Source: Bacteroides intestinalis DSM 17393
Lineage (GTDB): Bacteria; Bacteroidota; Bacteroidia; Bacteroidales; Bacteroidaceae
Length of the DNA stretch: 64,000 bases
Assembly (NCBI RefSeq): GCF_000172175.1
Contig: NZ_ABJL02000007.1
Location: forward strand, 682,001-746,000
Reading direction: 5' to 3'
Under the pieces are notes generated by a model. It was not told the origin of the DNA, made no database searches, and saw only the letters and a program-made list of their open reading frames with translations. The translations under genes and the position numbers were made by a program. Below, piece by piece: positions 33,701 to 43,178 of the stretch (position 1 is its first letter; every line of letters begins with the position of its first letter).

Positions 33701-34757
33701 CGATCGTTTTTATCAGGTCGACAGCACGGACAACCAGAAAGGTACGGGCATAGGATTGGCACTTGCTAAAAGTATAATTGAAGCCCATAAAGGCAAAATC
33801 AGTGTGCGGAGCATGGAGGGAAAGGGAACCACTTTTGTGGTTGAATTGCCTTTGGGAGATAGTCACATTGCCGATTCACAAAAAGTGGCAACTCCCGATA
33901 TCGATTCATCATGCATTTCAGAGTTGACCATGTATGGTGACAAGGCACTGACTGATGTGATGGATGATGAGAATCCTGCTAATGAATTGGAAGATACAAA
34001 GAGTAAAATCCTGATTGTTGAAGACAATGAAGAACTCAGAGGTTTACTGGTTCGTCTGTTCTCCAAAGTATATTCCGTTTGCGAAGCGCAGGATGGTGAA
34101 GAAGGACTGGATAAAACAAAAGAAATACAGCCCGATATTGTACTGAGCGATATCATGATGCCCAAGATGTCCGGTATAGAAATGTGCAGGAAGATAAAGA
34201 GTAATTTTGAAACATCCCATATCCCAGTGATATTACTGACGGCCCAGACAGCCGAAGAATATACAATGCAAGGGTTAAAAATGGGTGCAGATGACTATGT
34301 GACTAAACCTTTTAATGTGAAACATTTGTTTATGCGTTGTAACAATCTGGTAAACAGCAGAAAGCTGTTACAGAAAAAATATGCAAAACAAATGGATAAC
34401 AATGTGGATATACTGGCAACGAATAGCGCAGACCATCAGTTCATGGAACAATGTGTAGCGTGTATTGAACAAAATCTGGATAATCCGGATTTTGACGTGA
34501 ATATGTTTGCTCAGGCCATGAATACCGGCCGTACCAAACTCTTCCTGAAGATTAAGGGTATCACAGGGCAGACACCCAATGACTTCATTCTGAATATCAG
34601 ATTGAAGAAGGCGCAGATGCTACTGAAACAGATGGATACGAAGACTGTTTCGGAGATAGCATATGAAGTTGGCTTCAACTCCCCAAGCTATTTCATAAAA
34701 CGTTTCAGGGAGTTGTTCGGGGTGACTCCCGCCCAATATCAGAAAGGAGAAGAATAA
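30729..34757 (+). CDS. Hybrid two-component system sensor-regulator (HTCS) of the PUL
   Basis: Single-polypeptide sensor and activator of 1342 residues from the ATG at 30729 (an upstream in-frame ATG at 30693 spoils the signal peptide). Order: signal peptide, two periplasmic beta-propellers with Reg_prop repeats (about 25-650), Y_Y_Y domain (about 685-770), membrane helix (about 778-800), HisKA with phospho-acceptor His832 (SHEFRTP), HATPase (about 935-1045), receiver with Asp1141 (SDIMMPKMSG), and an AraC-type helix-turn-helix (about 1240-1340; EVGFNSPSYFIKRF). Such proteins bind an oligosaccharide released from the target glycan and switch on the adjacent PUL. It is the first gene of the + strand PUL. 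Confidence 0.96.
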   Translation: MKKTLLSIVMLRILLLLLFLAPGLLFAQDIHFQTFGVENGISQPTVTSIYQDEFGIIWIGTKDGLNRYNGTDFYIFRPVENDKHSLYNNNIGTICGDKDGHIYIRCKYAVVEYDIKKNIFHTIRDNNIQAISYGNSRLWACTRDSLFTYNRAEDKLEYYYHLEDVRLSCVTEDHEGNLYVGTMNNGLYMLDSNKKWLNYLPTKDITCIYEDSKKNIWVGTKDDGLFRLDRNGGKTNYVHAPYKNGLSSNYVRCVVEDNLGNYWVGTFKGLDKLDVTTNTFTNYSEDNKPYSLSNSSIICMMKDQQGTFWIGTYYGGVNLFNPDYEIYTYYYSDESQQGKLTSPFAGRMKEDSKGNIWIATEGGGVNYLDRKTRSFAEFKHDINKNSLASNTVQSLHLDEENQTLWVGTLRGGLDKLDLKTHQFTNYRHIPGKENSLINDVVRKVIPYKGNLLLATHNGIGLFDPQTGECTKLLKDSRLNNRQIIDMLLDRNNNLWFSYSLGLVKYNLETRKRDEYFVPNSSNRVIGSNLINVLFEDKKGNIWAGSSGDGIFLYEPDNNSFKPFNSHNSDLINDYILDIKESLSGYLLIASNQGFSRFDMENQRFYNYNKQNGFPMTALNPYGLFVASDNEIFLSGPKMMISFFEKELNSYVKPYQLNFTSLEVNNQVILPNDDSNILSESILYQPQITLNHNHSIITINFSLSNYVSVLRNRIYYKLEGFDKDWMSAGYRKGITYTNLNPGRYKLKIKSSEEYSGKESIFKEIDIVVKPPFYKSVWAYCIYVIIVIVSVYIVVSFYSSKLKLRASLEYEKKEKKQIEELNQSKLRFFTNISHEFRTPLTLIVSQLEMLMERNDIQPLVYNKLVNIHRNTLRMKRLITELLDFRKQEQGFEKFKYSKQDIYAFLDEIYLSFKEYARGKQINLEFLNKDRNLEVWFDVVQLEKVIYNLLSNAFKYTSLGGTVSLSVQEYENSVVILISDTGIGIAEKSLDKIFDRFYQVDSTDNQKGTGIGLALAKSIIEAHKGKISVRSMEGKGTTFVVELPLGDSHIADSQKVATPDIDSSCISELTMYGDKALTDVMDDENPANELEDTKSKILIVEDNEELRGLLVRLFSKVYSVCEAQDGEEGLDKTKEIQPDIVLSDIMMPKMSGIEMCRKIKSNFETSHIPVILLTAQTAEEYTMQGLKMGADDYVTKPFNVKHLFMRCNNLVNSRKLLQKKYAKQMDNNVDILATNSADHQFMEQCVACIEQNLDNPDFDVNMFAQAMNTGRTKLFLKIKGITGQTPNDFILNIRLKKAQMLLKQMDTKTVSEIAYEVGFNSPSYFIKRFRELFGVTPAQYQKGEE

Positions 34758-34779
34758 GTTTACTATTATAATTGATACT

Positions 34780-37659
34780 ATGAAAACAAGATTATTGTGT
34801 GCTTTATGTGCATTCTTTCCGTTGTCTCTGTTGGCGGCAAAGGTTCATAAGATAACTCCTATCACTACCGATAAGGATATCAGGATTGAAGTAATGTTGT
34901 CTGCTGAGGCGAACGAAAGTTTGTCCCTTGATGCTGTAATTACGCATGCCCGGAATAAGGCGATATTGTGCAGCCATTCCGGAGAATTTTATTTTAAGAA
35001 TAAAGTGGATACAACGGTGGTCTGGAAAATAGACCAATTGACTCCTGAACTATGGAGTCCTGTTAATCCTGCACTTTATGACTTGGAAGTAAAGGCAGGT
35101 ACTGAAACTTTGCATAAGCGGATTGGGTTCAGAAAGTTTGAAATGCGGGATGGTGTATTTTATTTGAATGATAAACCTATCTATCTGCGGGGTAATGCCA
35201 TTAATCCGCCTGAGCGGGGAATACCCGAACAGCTGGAAAGAAGCAAAGACTTTGCACGTGATTATGTTCGCTTTATGAAGAGCCTGAACATAAATATCAT
35301 CCGTATTCCCGATGATCAGAATTGGATGGATGTGTGCGATGAAGAAGGTATGATGATATTTGCCGGTCGGTATGGTCGCCCCAAACATGCAACCAAGACT
35401 GCACCACCGACAGACTTTGACCTGTCACTCAGAACCTATAAGGAGATTGATCTGGGACCGTTCACTCCTCATCCTTCCGTAGTCATCTATATTTTATCCA
35501 ATGAAATGCCTTATGAAGGTAAAACGGGCGATCTGTATCGGGAGTTCCTGACAAAGATGTGTCGTGAACTCAAGAAATGGGATGATACCAGATTGTATAT
35601 AGGCAATACCGGTTATGGACTGGGACATTCGGGCGATATCTATGATGTACATAGGTATTGGGGATGGTATTATAATACTTTCCTTACTTATCTCAATATG
35701 CGTGATAAGGCGATGTGGCAAAATCCGGGAAGAGTACAACCGATTACTTTTACCGAATGTGTAGGAAACTATACAGGAATAGACGGGCGTTTCAACCTCT
35801 GTTCCAGAACCAAACAACCGGGTTCGCAGAAGTGTTGGACAGGACATCTGCCCGATGATGAACAAGCTGGAGCAGCTATGACCTATCAGGCTTTTGTACT
35901 GAAGAATGCAACGGAATTGTTCCGTCGGTTGAGAAGTCAAAATAGTTGCTTGGCAGGTACCATGCCCTTTACAATTATATTTCATAACTGGGATGGGGTA
36001 AAGTCCTTTGCTGAGATGAAACCGAAACCTGTAGCCTGGCAATATCAGATCAGCTATCAGCCTGTATTACTGAGTTGGGAGAATTGGCAGTCGCAGATTT
36101 ATGCAGGGAGTAAGCTTGCGGTGGTAGCCCATGTTGTCAATGACGATGATTATGGCAATGATTTGGATGAAGTTCATTTGCAGTGGTGGATTGAAAAGGA
36201 AGGTGAGAAAGTATTGGCGGGAGAGATCGATCTTCCATCTGTTCCTTATTATGGCACTTGTAAGAGGCCTTTGTCGATAGATATTCCTCAGAATCTGCCT
36301 TCGGGAGACTATACGCTGAAAGGTGAGATTTGGTCGAAAGGCAGTAAGGTGTCCTATAATGAGAGTGAACTGTTCATAGCCGGAAAAGACTGGCGGGGTA
36401 CAGAGGTGATGAAGAAAACCATTTATGTGTACGATTCTTCGGCAGGAGAGCAAACCTTGAACTGTTTGCAAAAACTCGGTTACCCTGTAAAAGCGGTTCG
36501 TATGGTTAAGGAATTACCCCGGAACTCTACCTTAATTCTGGCTAAGAATTCATGGGATGATTCACTGGATAATCAGTCAGGGCAGTTGAAAGAATATGTA
36601 AGTAAGGGTGGACGCATTATTTGCCTGCAACAAGATGCTACAACATTCAATCAATCGTGGTTGCCAACTTCCGTGGAGTTTCTGAAAGACAGCAATAATG
36701 ATCCGGTTTATCTTTCACCGTCTCTGGCCTATGCGGATGGTATGAATATCAATCTCGAACGTCCGTATCATCCGGTTTTTAGCGGATTAACCCCTAAGCA
36801 GTTCCGCCTTTGGTCCGACTATACCTCCTATAATGAATCGAAGAAAGGCTTTCCTGCCATTTATCCGGTGGACAAAGGATATGATCTTCGTGAATCCGGG
36901 ATGGAGAATGTAGCCGTCCTTGCCAACTATAGCCGTGCTTTGGCTGCGACAGCCTTGTCGGAGATGTTTATGGGTGAAGGCTCCATACTGTTGTCTGGTT
37001 TCGATTTGATTAATCATTGCGGAGTAGACCCCGTAGCTGATAAACTTCTTTTTAATATGCTTCGTTATATGTCTGTCGACAAGCAGCATGAACCGTATGT
37101 GGAAGTAACTGACTCAATTATCTGGGGAGACTATGCTTCCGAACGGGGAATCGTGAACGCACCTTGTAATGGCCTGATGGTAAACACTGTTCCTATCATT
37201 CCAAAAGGACAGGAGCATGACCCCAGATATGAAGTGAAGATTGATGAATATGGTTACCAGTACGCCGGTGCTTATGGTGGGTGGAATTCAAAACCGGGTG
37301 TGCAATATGTACCTTATGGAAGAAGACCTATGGCTCCATTCACTTTTTCAAAAGGAGGAAGCCCGTTGATCAGTAAATCATCTACCAGCGGTGAAGGATA
37401 TTTCTACATGACATTGTCCGGGAAGAAGAAAACCATGATTACCATATTGGAGAATCCTGTGGACGAGCCTCTTTACATCAGCATCACCGTCAATGACAAA
37501 ACAACAGGGAACTATGTGCTTCAACCCAAGCAACAGTTAAGTGTCGAAACAGATATCTCGCATATAAAGAATACAATGAAAGTTTCCCTGAAAGGAGACC
37601 GTCGGGTGATATTACTGAAAACAATATTAAGTACAGAGCGTCCGGATCATGCAGAATAA
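34780..37659 (+). CDS. GH2-like glycoside hydrolase with extra C-terminal domains
   Basis: Secreted enzyme of 959 residues (signal peptide ending near LAAK). An Ig-like sandwich (about 20-115) precedes a GH-A-type barrel (about 120-430) with acid/base Glu242 in LSNE and nucleophile Glu326 in FTEC, the GH2 arrangement. The jelly-roll sugar-binding domain that normally opens GH2 enzymes is missing or reduced, so the N-terminus is short. The C-terminal half (about 450-930) contains beta-sandwich segments and a glutamine-amidotransferase/ThuA-like stretch (about 550-770, IICLQQDA and SILLSGFDL). Activity could be beta-galactosidase, beta-glucuronidase or another exo-beta-glycosidase. It follows the HTCS by 22 bases. 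Confidence 0.75.
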   Translation: MKTRLLCALCAFFPLSLLAAKVHKITPITTDKDIRIEVMLSAEANESLSLDAVITHARNKAILCSHSGEFYFKNKVDTTVVWKIDQLTPELWSPVNPALYDLEVKAGTETLHKRIGFRKFEMRDGVFYLNDKPIYLRGNAINPPERGIPEQLERSKDFARDYVRFMKSLNINIIRIPDDQNWMDVCDEEGMMIFAGRYGRPKHATKTAPPTDFDLSLRTYKEIDLGPFTPHPSVVIYILSNEMPYEGKTGDLYREFLTKMCRELKKWDDTRLYIGNTGYGLGHSGDIYDVHRYWGWYYNTFLTYLNMRDKAMWQNPGRVQPITFTECVGNYTGIDGRFNLCSRTKQPGSQKCWTGHLPDDEQAGAAMTYQAFVLKNATELFRRLRSQNSCLAGTMPFTIIFHNWDGVKSFAEMKPKPVAWQYQISYQPVLLSWENWQSQIYAGSKLAVVAHVVNDDDYGNDLDEVHLQWWIEKEGEKVLAGEIDLPSVPYYGTCKRPLSIDIPQNLPSGDYTLKGEIWSKGSKVSYNESELFIAGKDWRGTEVMKKTIYVYDSSAGEQTLNCLQKLGYPVKAVRMVKELPRNSTLILAKNSWDDSLDNQSGQLKEYVSKGGRIICLQQDATTFNQSWLPTSVEFLKDSNNDPVYLSPSLAYADGMNINLERPYHPVFSGLTPKQFRLWSDYTSYNESKKGFPAIYPVDKGYDLRESGMENVAVLANYSRALAATALSEMFMGEGSILLSGFDLINHCGVDPVADKLLFNMLRYMSVDKQHEPYVEVTDSIIWGDYASERGIVNAPCNGLMVNTVPIIPKGQEHDPRYEVKIDEYGYQYAGAYGGWNSKPGVQYVPYGRRPMAPFTFSKGGSPLISKSSTSGEGYFYMTLSGKKKTMITILENPVDEPLYISITVNDKTTGNYVLQPKQQLSVETDISHIKNTMKVSLKGDRRVILLKTILSTERPDHAE

Positions 37660-37671
37660 GGTTTCTGATAG

Positions 37672-37755
37672 TTGCCAATAAGGAGGCAAGACCTTGCCAC
37701 CGTATTGGCAACATATTGCCACTCTGTTGGCAAAACTTTGCCAATCCGATGGCAA
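37672..37755. repeat. 22-bp-pitch inverted-repeat array, TTGCC...GGCAA (4 units)
   Basis: Four 18-bp units, TTGCCAATAAGGAGGCAA, TTGCCACCGTATTGGCAA, TTGCCACTCTGTTGGCAA and TTGCCAATCCGATGGCAA, start at 37672, 37694, 37716 and 37738, exactly 22 bases apart, with 4-base spacers. The arms TTGCC and GGCAA are identical in all four units, while the central 8 bases differ. It lies 13 bases after the GH2-like stop and 115 bases before the esterase start, inside the PUL. Function unknown. Confidence 0.95.
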
Positions 37756-37869
37756 AATACCAGTATTAAACACGACTGTACAAAGTTGCTTCATAAAAGA
37801 ACGATTGTTATATGTCTTCACTCGGTAAACGGACATCTTTGCAGAGTCATTTTTAAACCGAATTGAACT

Positions 37870-40128
37870 ATGAAACGCATTTTATTTTCTTTATTTTTAT
37901 TTCTGGCCAGCATCGTTGTTTTTGCTGACGGTGGGTTTACGGTTGCCGATGTTTTTACGGATCATATGGTATTGCAGCGTAATGCAAACGTGAAGATCTG
38001 GGGAGAGGCGGCAGACGGTTCGCAGGTTGAAGTGTTGTTTGAAGGACACAGTCGGAAAAGTAAGGCTGTTGATGGAAAATGGATGGTCACACTAAGGACC
38101 GGAGAAGCCGGAGGACCTTATAAATTAGAAGTTATAAATGGTAATAATAAGGTTAGTTTTAGAGATGTTTTCGTAGGTGACGTATGGCTGGCGGGTGGTC
38201 AGTCAAATATGGAGTTTGCTTTGCGCAGGGTGAAGGATGCGAAGGCGGAAATCGATTTGGCTGATTATCCTCAGATACGTTATTATAAAGTACCGAGAAA
38301 ATATTATCCGGAACACGAAGTACCTGAAACATCCTGGAAGACTTGTACTCCTGAGACAGCACCAGAGTTTGCAGCTGTTGCTTACTACTTTGCGAAGAAT
38401 CTGCATAAAGATTTGAATATTCCTATCGGTATCATTCAGCTACCCGTAGGAGGAACGACGGTTGAGGCGTGGACGAGCCGGAAGTTGCTGTTGTCCGATA
38501 AAGACTTCCGCCCTATCATAGAGCGTTATGATAGTATTGCTGATGCTTATCAGTCTGGAGAGTACGAGAAGATATATGACCGTTATATTAAGTCTTTGGC
38601 AGAGTATAACAAATTATCAGCAGAAAAGAAACAATACATTGGTAAACCTACGGAGCCTATGGGAAAATGGAACTTTCGTCGTCCGGTTGGTTTATCCGAA
38701 ACGATGTTGAACGTTGTCAGTCCATATACTCTGAAAGGATTTATTTTCTATCAGGGAGAGTCGAATACAGCACGTGGGGCACAATATCGTAAACTGTTCC
38801 CCGCTATGATAAAGGAGTGGAGGGCATCGTGGGGACAGGGAGATATTCCTTTCCTGTTTGTACAGTTACCTCGATTTGAAACAAAGACCCGTTACTGGAA
38901 TGAGTTGCGTGAGGCGCAATACCTCACCTCACTGCATGTGAAGAATACAGGTATGGCCGTTGCTTTTGACCAGGGAAATCCCAAAGATATTCATCCGATT
39001 GTGAAAGACACAGTTGGCTGGCGCCTTGCACAGATGGCTTTGGGTAAAGTTTATGGTAAGAAGATCGTTTATCAGGGACCTGAATTTAGAAAGAAAACGA
39101 AAACCAGAGACGGCAGTTTACTTCTGGAATTTGCGAATGCGGGTACGGGGATTATTGTCAAAGACGGTTCTTCCTCGCTTTCCGGATTTATGGTTGCCGG
39201 TAAAGACGGTCAGTTTTATCCGGCTGAAGCAGTGATTGTCGATAACAATCGGGTACGTGTAAAGAGCAATCAGGTAAATGATCCTGTAGATGTCCGTTAT
39301 CTCTGGGTGAATAGTGGATACATAAATTTCTTTAATAAAGAAGGCTTTCCCGCCCTTCCCTTCCGCACGGATAAATACAGGTTGGAAACGGAAGGCGTAT
39401 GTGTCAATCCTGAACCGATGATACCCCAGCTTGATCTGTTCCTTTTCATTGGCCAGTCCAACATGGCAGGACGGGGATATATTACTGATAACTATAAAGG
39501 CAGTATAAAGGATGTATACTTGCTGACTCCGAACGGTGATATGGAACCTGCAAGGAATCCTTTAAATAAGTACTCTACTATCCGCAAGCAAATAGATCTG
39601 CAAGGAGTAGGCCCGGCCTATTCTTTTGCAAAGGCCATTGCAGACAAAACGAAGCATAAACTTGGGTTAGTGGTTAATGCACGCGGGGGGAGTTCTATAA
39701 ATTCGTGGTTGAAAGGAGCTAAGGATGATTATTATGGAGAAGCTTTGTCACGTATACGCCAGGCCATGAAGTACGGAACGTTGAAAGCGATTATCTGGCA
39801 TCAGGGTGAAGCCGATAGTCGGAATCCGGAAGCGTATATGGCGAAGTTACAAAAGCTGGTTGCCGATTTGCGGGAAGATCTGGGAGATACAAAGCTCCCC
39901 GTCATTGTAGGAGAGATTGCCGAATGGCGGGTGAATGGGACTTCGGATGCATTTAATAAGATGTTGCGTACGGTTCCCCGGCATATTCCCTATTCCTATT
40001 GTGTGTCATCCCGGGAATTGGTGCCCCTGATCAATGAAAATGACCCTCATTTTAGTGCTGACAGTCAGATAATCCTTGGTAGGAGATATGCTGAAGCGGC
40101 TTATAAAGCCTGTTACTTTAAAGAATAG
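37870..40128 (+). CDS. Tandem SGNH carbohydrate esterase (sialate O-acetylesterase-like)
   Basis: Secreted protein of 752 residues with two esterase domains. Domain 1 (about 22-510) is sialate-O-acetylesterase/SASA-like: nucleophile Ser112 in GGQSNMEF, then FYQGESN. Domain 2 (about 515-750) is a smaller CE6-like SGNH unit: Ser530 in IGQSNMAGRG, IWHQGEADS, and a final HFSAD block with the His. Both nucleophiles are present, so both could act, perhaps on acetyl groups at different positions. The signal peptide ends near VFADG. Its place between two glycosidase genes of the PUL implies removal of acetyl or similar esters before backbone cleavage. Confidence 0.88.
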   Translation: MKRILFSLFLFLASIVVFADGGFTVADVFTDHMVLQRNANVKIWGEAADGSQVEVLFEGHSRKSKAVDGKWMVTLRTGEAGGPYKLEVINGNNKVSFRDVFVGDVWLAGGQSNMEFALRRVKDAKAEIDLADYPQIRYYKVPRKYYPEHEVPETSWKTCTPETAPEFAAVAYYFAKNLHKDLNIPIGIIQLPVGGTTVEAWTSRKLLLSDKDFRPIIERYDSIADAYQSGEYEKIYDRYIKSLAEYNKLSAEKKQYIGKPTEPMGKWNFRRPVGLSETMLNVVSPYTLKGFIFYQGESNTARGAQYRKLFPAMIKEWRASWGQGDIPFLFVQLPRFETKTRYWNELREAQYLTSLHVKNTGMAVAFDQGNPKDIHPIVKDTVGWRLAQMALGKVYGKKIVYQGPEFRKKTKTRDGSLLLEFANAGTGIIVKDGSSSLSGFMVAGKDGQFYPAEAVIVDNNRVRVKSNQVNDPVDVRYLWVNSGYINFFNKEGFPALPFRTDKYRLETEGVCVNPEPMIPQLDLFLFIGQSNMAGRGYITDNYKGSIKDVYLLTPNGDMEPARNPLNKYSTIRKQIDLQGVGPAYSFAKAIADKTKHKLGLVVNARGGSSINSWLKGAKDDYYGEALSRIRQAMKYGTLKAIIWHQGEADSRNPEAYMAKLQKLVADLREDLGDTKLPVIVGEIAEWRVNGTSDAFNKMLRTVPRHIPYSYCVSSRELVPLINENDPHFSADSQIILGRRYAEAAYKACYFKE

Positions 40129-40151
40129 AAATACCCATTAAAAGATAATTT

Positions 40152-43100
40152 ATGAGCTTGAAGAAACAACTATTTTTAGTCTGTGGTGCTATTGTTATGC
40201 CCTTTTTAGGGCTACATGCAGATAATGTCAATGTAGCATTACACAAACCGGTCACTGCCTCATCGCAGCAGAAAGAGTTTCCGGCATCCAATGTGACGGA
40301 TGGAATCGTTTCGCGTAAATCTACCTGGATGAGTGGTAAAAGTGCGCGTCCGCCCCATACACTGGATATTAATCTCGAGAGATATTATAATATAAACCGG
40401 GTTGTTATCTATACAGGAATTCCGGATGCCGAACAAACAGAGCAGGAGAAAGGAAAAGCACCGGGATTCTGGTCGGTGAAGAATTTTAAGATTCAATACT
40501 GGGATGATGCCAATTGGACGGACCTGCCGGATACGGAATGCACGGAGAACAGGTTGGATAAGCTTGAGTTCACCTTTCATCCGGAGTTGCTCACTTTCCA
40601 GATTCGTCTGGTATCTACCGATGGTGAACCGATCCGGATTAATGAGTTTGAAGTATACGGTAAGGAAAAGGCGGGTATGCCGATTCCTGTTACTACAGGT
40701 GAAGCTCCAAGAGCTTTCCAGGAACCTTTGGAAAAGGAAATGCAGGTGACGGTGGCTAAAGAAATTATTGGTAAGTCCATGAAATATGTGGCTTACAATC
40801 AAGGATATTATTTACCCGGAAGTAATGTTTCCGGTTGGCTTGAATACTCTAATGTGAACAGTGTGCGCGTATGGACTTCTCTGAACGATTATATTCCCCA
40901 GTCCGTTGTGCTCAATGATAAAGAGCTTTCTACATTGGAGGCTTTTGAGTCCTGTAAGAATGAGTTGCGAAACAATCCGGAGCATAATCGTTTCATTCAA
41001 TGGGAAACTATTCTGGCGAAGTGTGGGGAAGCACATTTTTCTACCAATTCCATGGTATTCGAATACACGTTGAAAGAATTGAAACGCCTGAATATCGATG
41101 CTATTCTTCAGATAAATTCCACCGATTTTGATGGAACGTGGAGTAATAAATGGAAGCAGTGGCAGCGTTTCTATGCATTAGCTTTTTATGCGGCTAAGAC
41201 AGGGGATGTAACCATGTACGCCATGCACAACGAACCGAATCATCGCCATGCCGGACCAATGAAGATCACCCAGTATGTAGATGCCATGAAAATAGTTTCG
41301 GATGCTGTTTATTGTGCCGTGCAGGATGTGAATAGGCTGTATGGGAAGAATCTGAAATCACGTTTTGTGAGTCCGGTTACAGCGGGTTCCAATACAAACT
41401 GGTGGGCCGAAGTCGTGAAGAATCTGCGTATTGACTATCGAGGCTTGCCTTCGGACAGGGACTTGATGGATATATTTTCTACCCACTCTTATAATCTTCC
41501 GGCAGCAGGTTATGCGTCCAAGGTTTCTGATATAAGAAAGATTATAGTGGAAAATCATCCTTTGAAACAACCGCTTCCGATCGTTTATACGGAAACAGGG
41601 CGTTGGATGAATGCATATCTGATCGATAAGGAAGAGACGATGGATTCTCCTTCCTTGTTCACAGAGTGGGCCGGTGAATATACAAACAATACACTCAATC
41701 AAGGGTATGGAATGTGGGCTTTTAAGTTTGCCAATACTACCAGCGGAACATATCCGCGTGGCATTAAGTCAGGACATCACTTTATCTGGCAAGGCAAACG
41801 GATTGTGGAGGATGCCTATACCAATGTGGCATTGGGTAAGAAAGTAATGGATCTGACTTCATCTCGCCCAGTAGCGGTGAAAGTAGTAACCGATGGTAAT
41901 AAGGCAGATGCTTCCATGTGGGTGTCTCAAGATACAGATGCAGAGAAATGCCTGGAAATCAATCTGGGAAAAAGTACTTCATTGGGTGGGGCTGTAGTCT
42001 ATACGGGTTCGGCATATGGAGTTTATACGGCTCCCGACCGGGTGAAGAAATTCCGTTTGCAGTATTGGGACGGTACCGAGTGGGCGGATATAAAAGAAAC
42101 CGTTGAGAAAGATGCACGTTATGCTCAATCCTTTTTTCTGTTCGATGCTCCTGTAACTACTTCTAAAGTCCGCTTTGTTGCAATGGATAAGGGGAGTATC
42201 AAAGTGAGGGAAATCAAACTGTTTGATGCGGAGTCCGTCAAAGAGATTCCTTCCTCTTTTGATATAAGTGGCATTCAGCGTACGGGTGAAGTTGTTCGCC
42301 TGTTTGCAAAAGGATTTAAGGAAGAACGCCCGTTGCTGAATACTGTGAAGTCGGTTGCTGATAATGATGTGGATGCAATAACTTCTTTTAATCCGGAAGA
42401 AATGAGATATTATGTATGGCTGGTACAACGGAAACTCTCTTCAAACCATCTCACATTGGACCTGAAGTCGCTGAACCTTCCGGTAGGAACCAAGGTGATT
42501 GCCGAGGAAGTAAGTGCAAATGCTTATGGTGAAGTGGTCTGGATAAAAGAAACCTCAGAAGAAGGACAGCTTTCGTTTGAACTTCCTGCCCAGAGTGTAA
42601 TGCTCCTTACCATTCCTATCTGTTCCAATGCTACAAAGACACTGGTGGCAACGGCGGATGCAACCGTTAAGGCCGGGGCAAATAGTGAGAAAAACTTTGG
42701 TAAAGCCAAAGTGATGAATATAGAAATGAATGCTTCCCGAGCCAATGGCAATCAGGTTAGCTATCTCAAGTTCGACTTGTCGGGTATGAATAAAGAGGAA
42801 ATGAATGCCGCTATACTCCGGTTGTATGGCAGTTCGTCAACCAAATCTCCCTATCGCTTCCATGTCTACGCGCTGGATAATAGTAATTGGGACGAAAGTA
42901 CCCTGAACTGGAAGAATGCCCCCAATCTGGAAAAAGACCAGGTGCGCGTAACCGATGTAGGTAATGCGGCACATGTAGCCGGTGAGATAGTTGTTACTGA
43001 AACAGCATCTTGGCATCAGCTTGATGTCACTTCATTGATACGCAAATGCCGGCAGTCGGAAATTACATTTGTATTGATCAGGGAAGTCCGCCAATTGGGA

Positions 43101-43178
43101 GATGATTCTGATAATAATAAGAATAGTTCTTTCGGAACCAGGGAATCTGTGAATAAACCGGCTCTGATAGCGTGGTAA
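40152..43178 (+). CDS. Multimodular glycosidase: CBM32, GH-A barrel, CBM32, CBM96-like
   Basis: Secreted protein of 1008 residues (signal peptide ending near GLHAD). An N-terminal F5/8 discoidin/CBM32 domain (about 25-175) is followed by a clan GH-A barrel (about 200-550) with acid/base Glu361 in HNEPNH and nucleophile Glu481 in YTETG. A second F5/8 domain lies at about 565-715, then a linker sandwich, and a C-terminal DNRLRE/CBM96-like domain (about 830-1008, ESTLNWKNAP). The barrel resembles endo-acting GH86-type agarase/porphyranase enzymes in layout, but I cannot confirm the family. Several binding modules suggest action on polymeric or surface-bound glycan. Confidence 0.7.
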   Translation: MSLKKQLFLVCGAIVMPFLGLHADNVNVALHKPVTASSQQKEFPASNVTDGIVSRKSTWMSGKSARPPHTLDINLERYYNINRVVIYTGIPDAEQTEQEKGKAPGFWSVKNFKIQYWDDANWTDLPDTECTENRLDKLEFTFHPELLTFQIRLVSTDGEPIRINEFEVYGKEKAGMPIPVTTGEAPRAFQEPLEKEMQVTVAKEIIGKSMKYVAYNQGYYLPGSNVSGWLEYSNVNSVRVWTSLNDYIPQSVVLNDKELSTLEAFESCKNELRNNPEHNRFIQWETILAKCGEAHFSTNSMVFEYTLKELKRLNIDAILQINSTDFDGTWSNKWKQWQRFYALAFYAAKTGDVTMYAMHNEPNHRHAGPMKITQYVDAMKIVSDAVYCAVQDVNRLYGKNLKSRFVSPVTAGSNTNWWAEVVKNLRIDYRGLPSDRDLMDIFSTHSYNLPAAGYASKVSDIRKIIVENHPLKQPLPIVYTETGRWMNAYLIDKEETMDSPSLFTEWAGEYTNNTLNQGYGMWAFKFANTTSGTYPRGIKSGHHFIWQGKRIVEDAYTNVALGKKVMDLTSSRPVAVKVVTDGNKADASMWVSQDTDAEKCLEINLGKSTSLGGAVVYTGSAYGVYTAPDRVKKFRLQYWDGTEWADIKETVEKDARYAQSFFLFDAPVTTSKVRFVAMDKGSIKVREIKLFDAESVKEIPSSFDISGIQRTGEVVRLFAKGFKEERPLLNTVKSVADNDVDAITSFNPEEMRYYVWLVQRKLSSNHLTLDLKSLNLPVGTKVIAEEVSANAYGEVVWIKETSEEGQLSFELPAQSVMLLTIPICSNATKTLVATADATVKAGANSEKNFGKAKVMNIEMNASRANGNQVSYLKFDLSGMNKEEMNAAILRLYGSSSTKSPYRFHVYALDNSNWDESTLNWKNAPNLEKDQVRVTDVGNAAHVAGEIVVTETASWHQLDVTSLIRKCRQSEITFVLIREVRQLGDDSDNNKNSSFGTRESVNKPALIAW

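Noticed and set aside
34780..37659. Considering the GH2-like enzyme as a frameshifted pseudogene because of its short N-terminus
   Set aside because: The reading frame is intact with a proper signal peptide and both catalytic Glu residues; a reduced sugar-binding domain is the simpler explanation.
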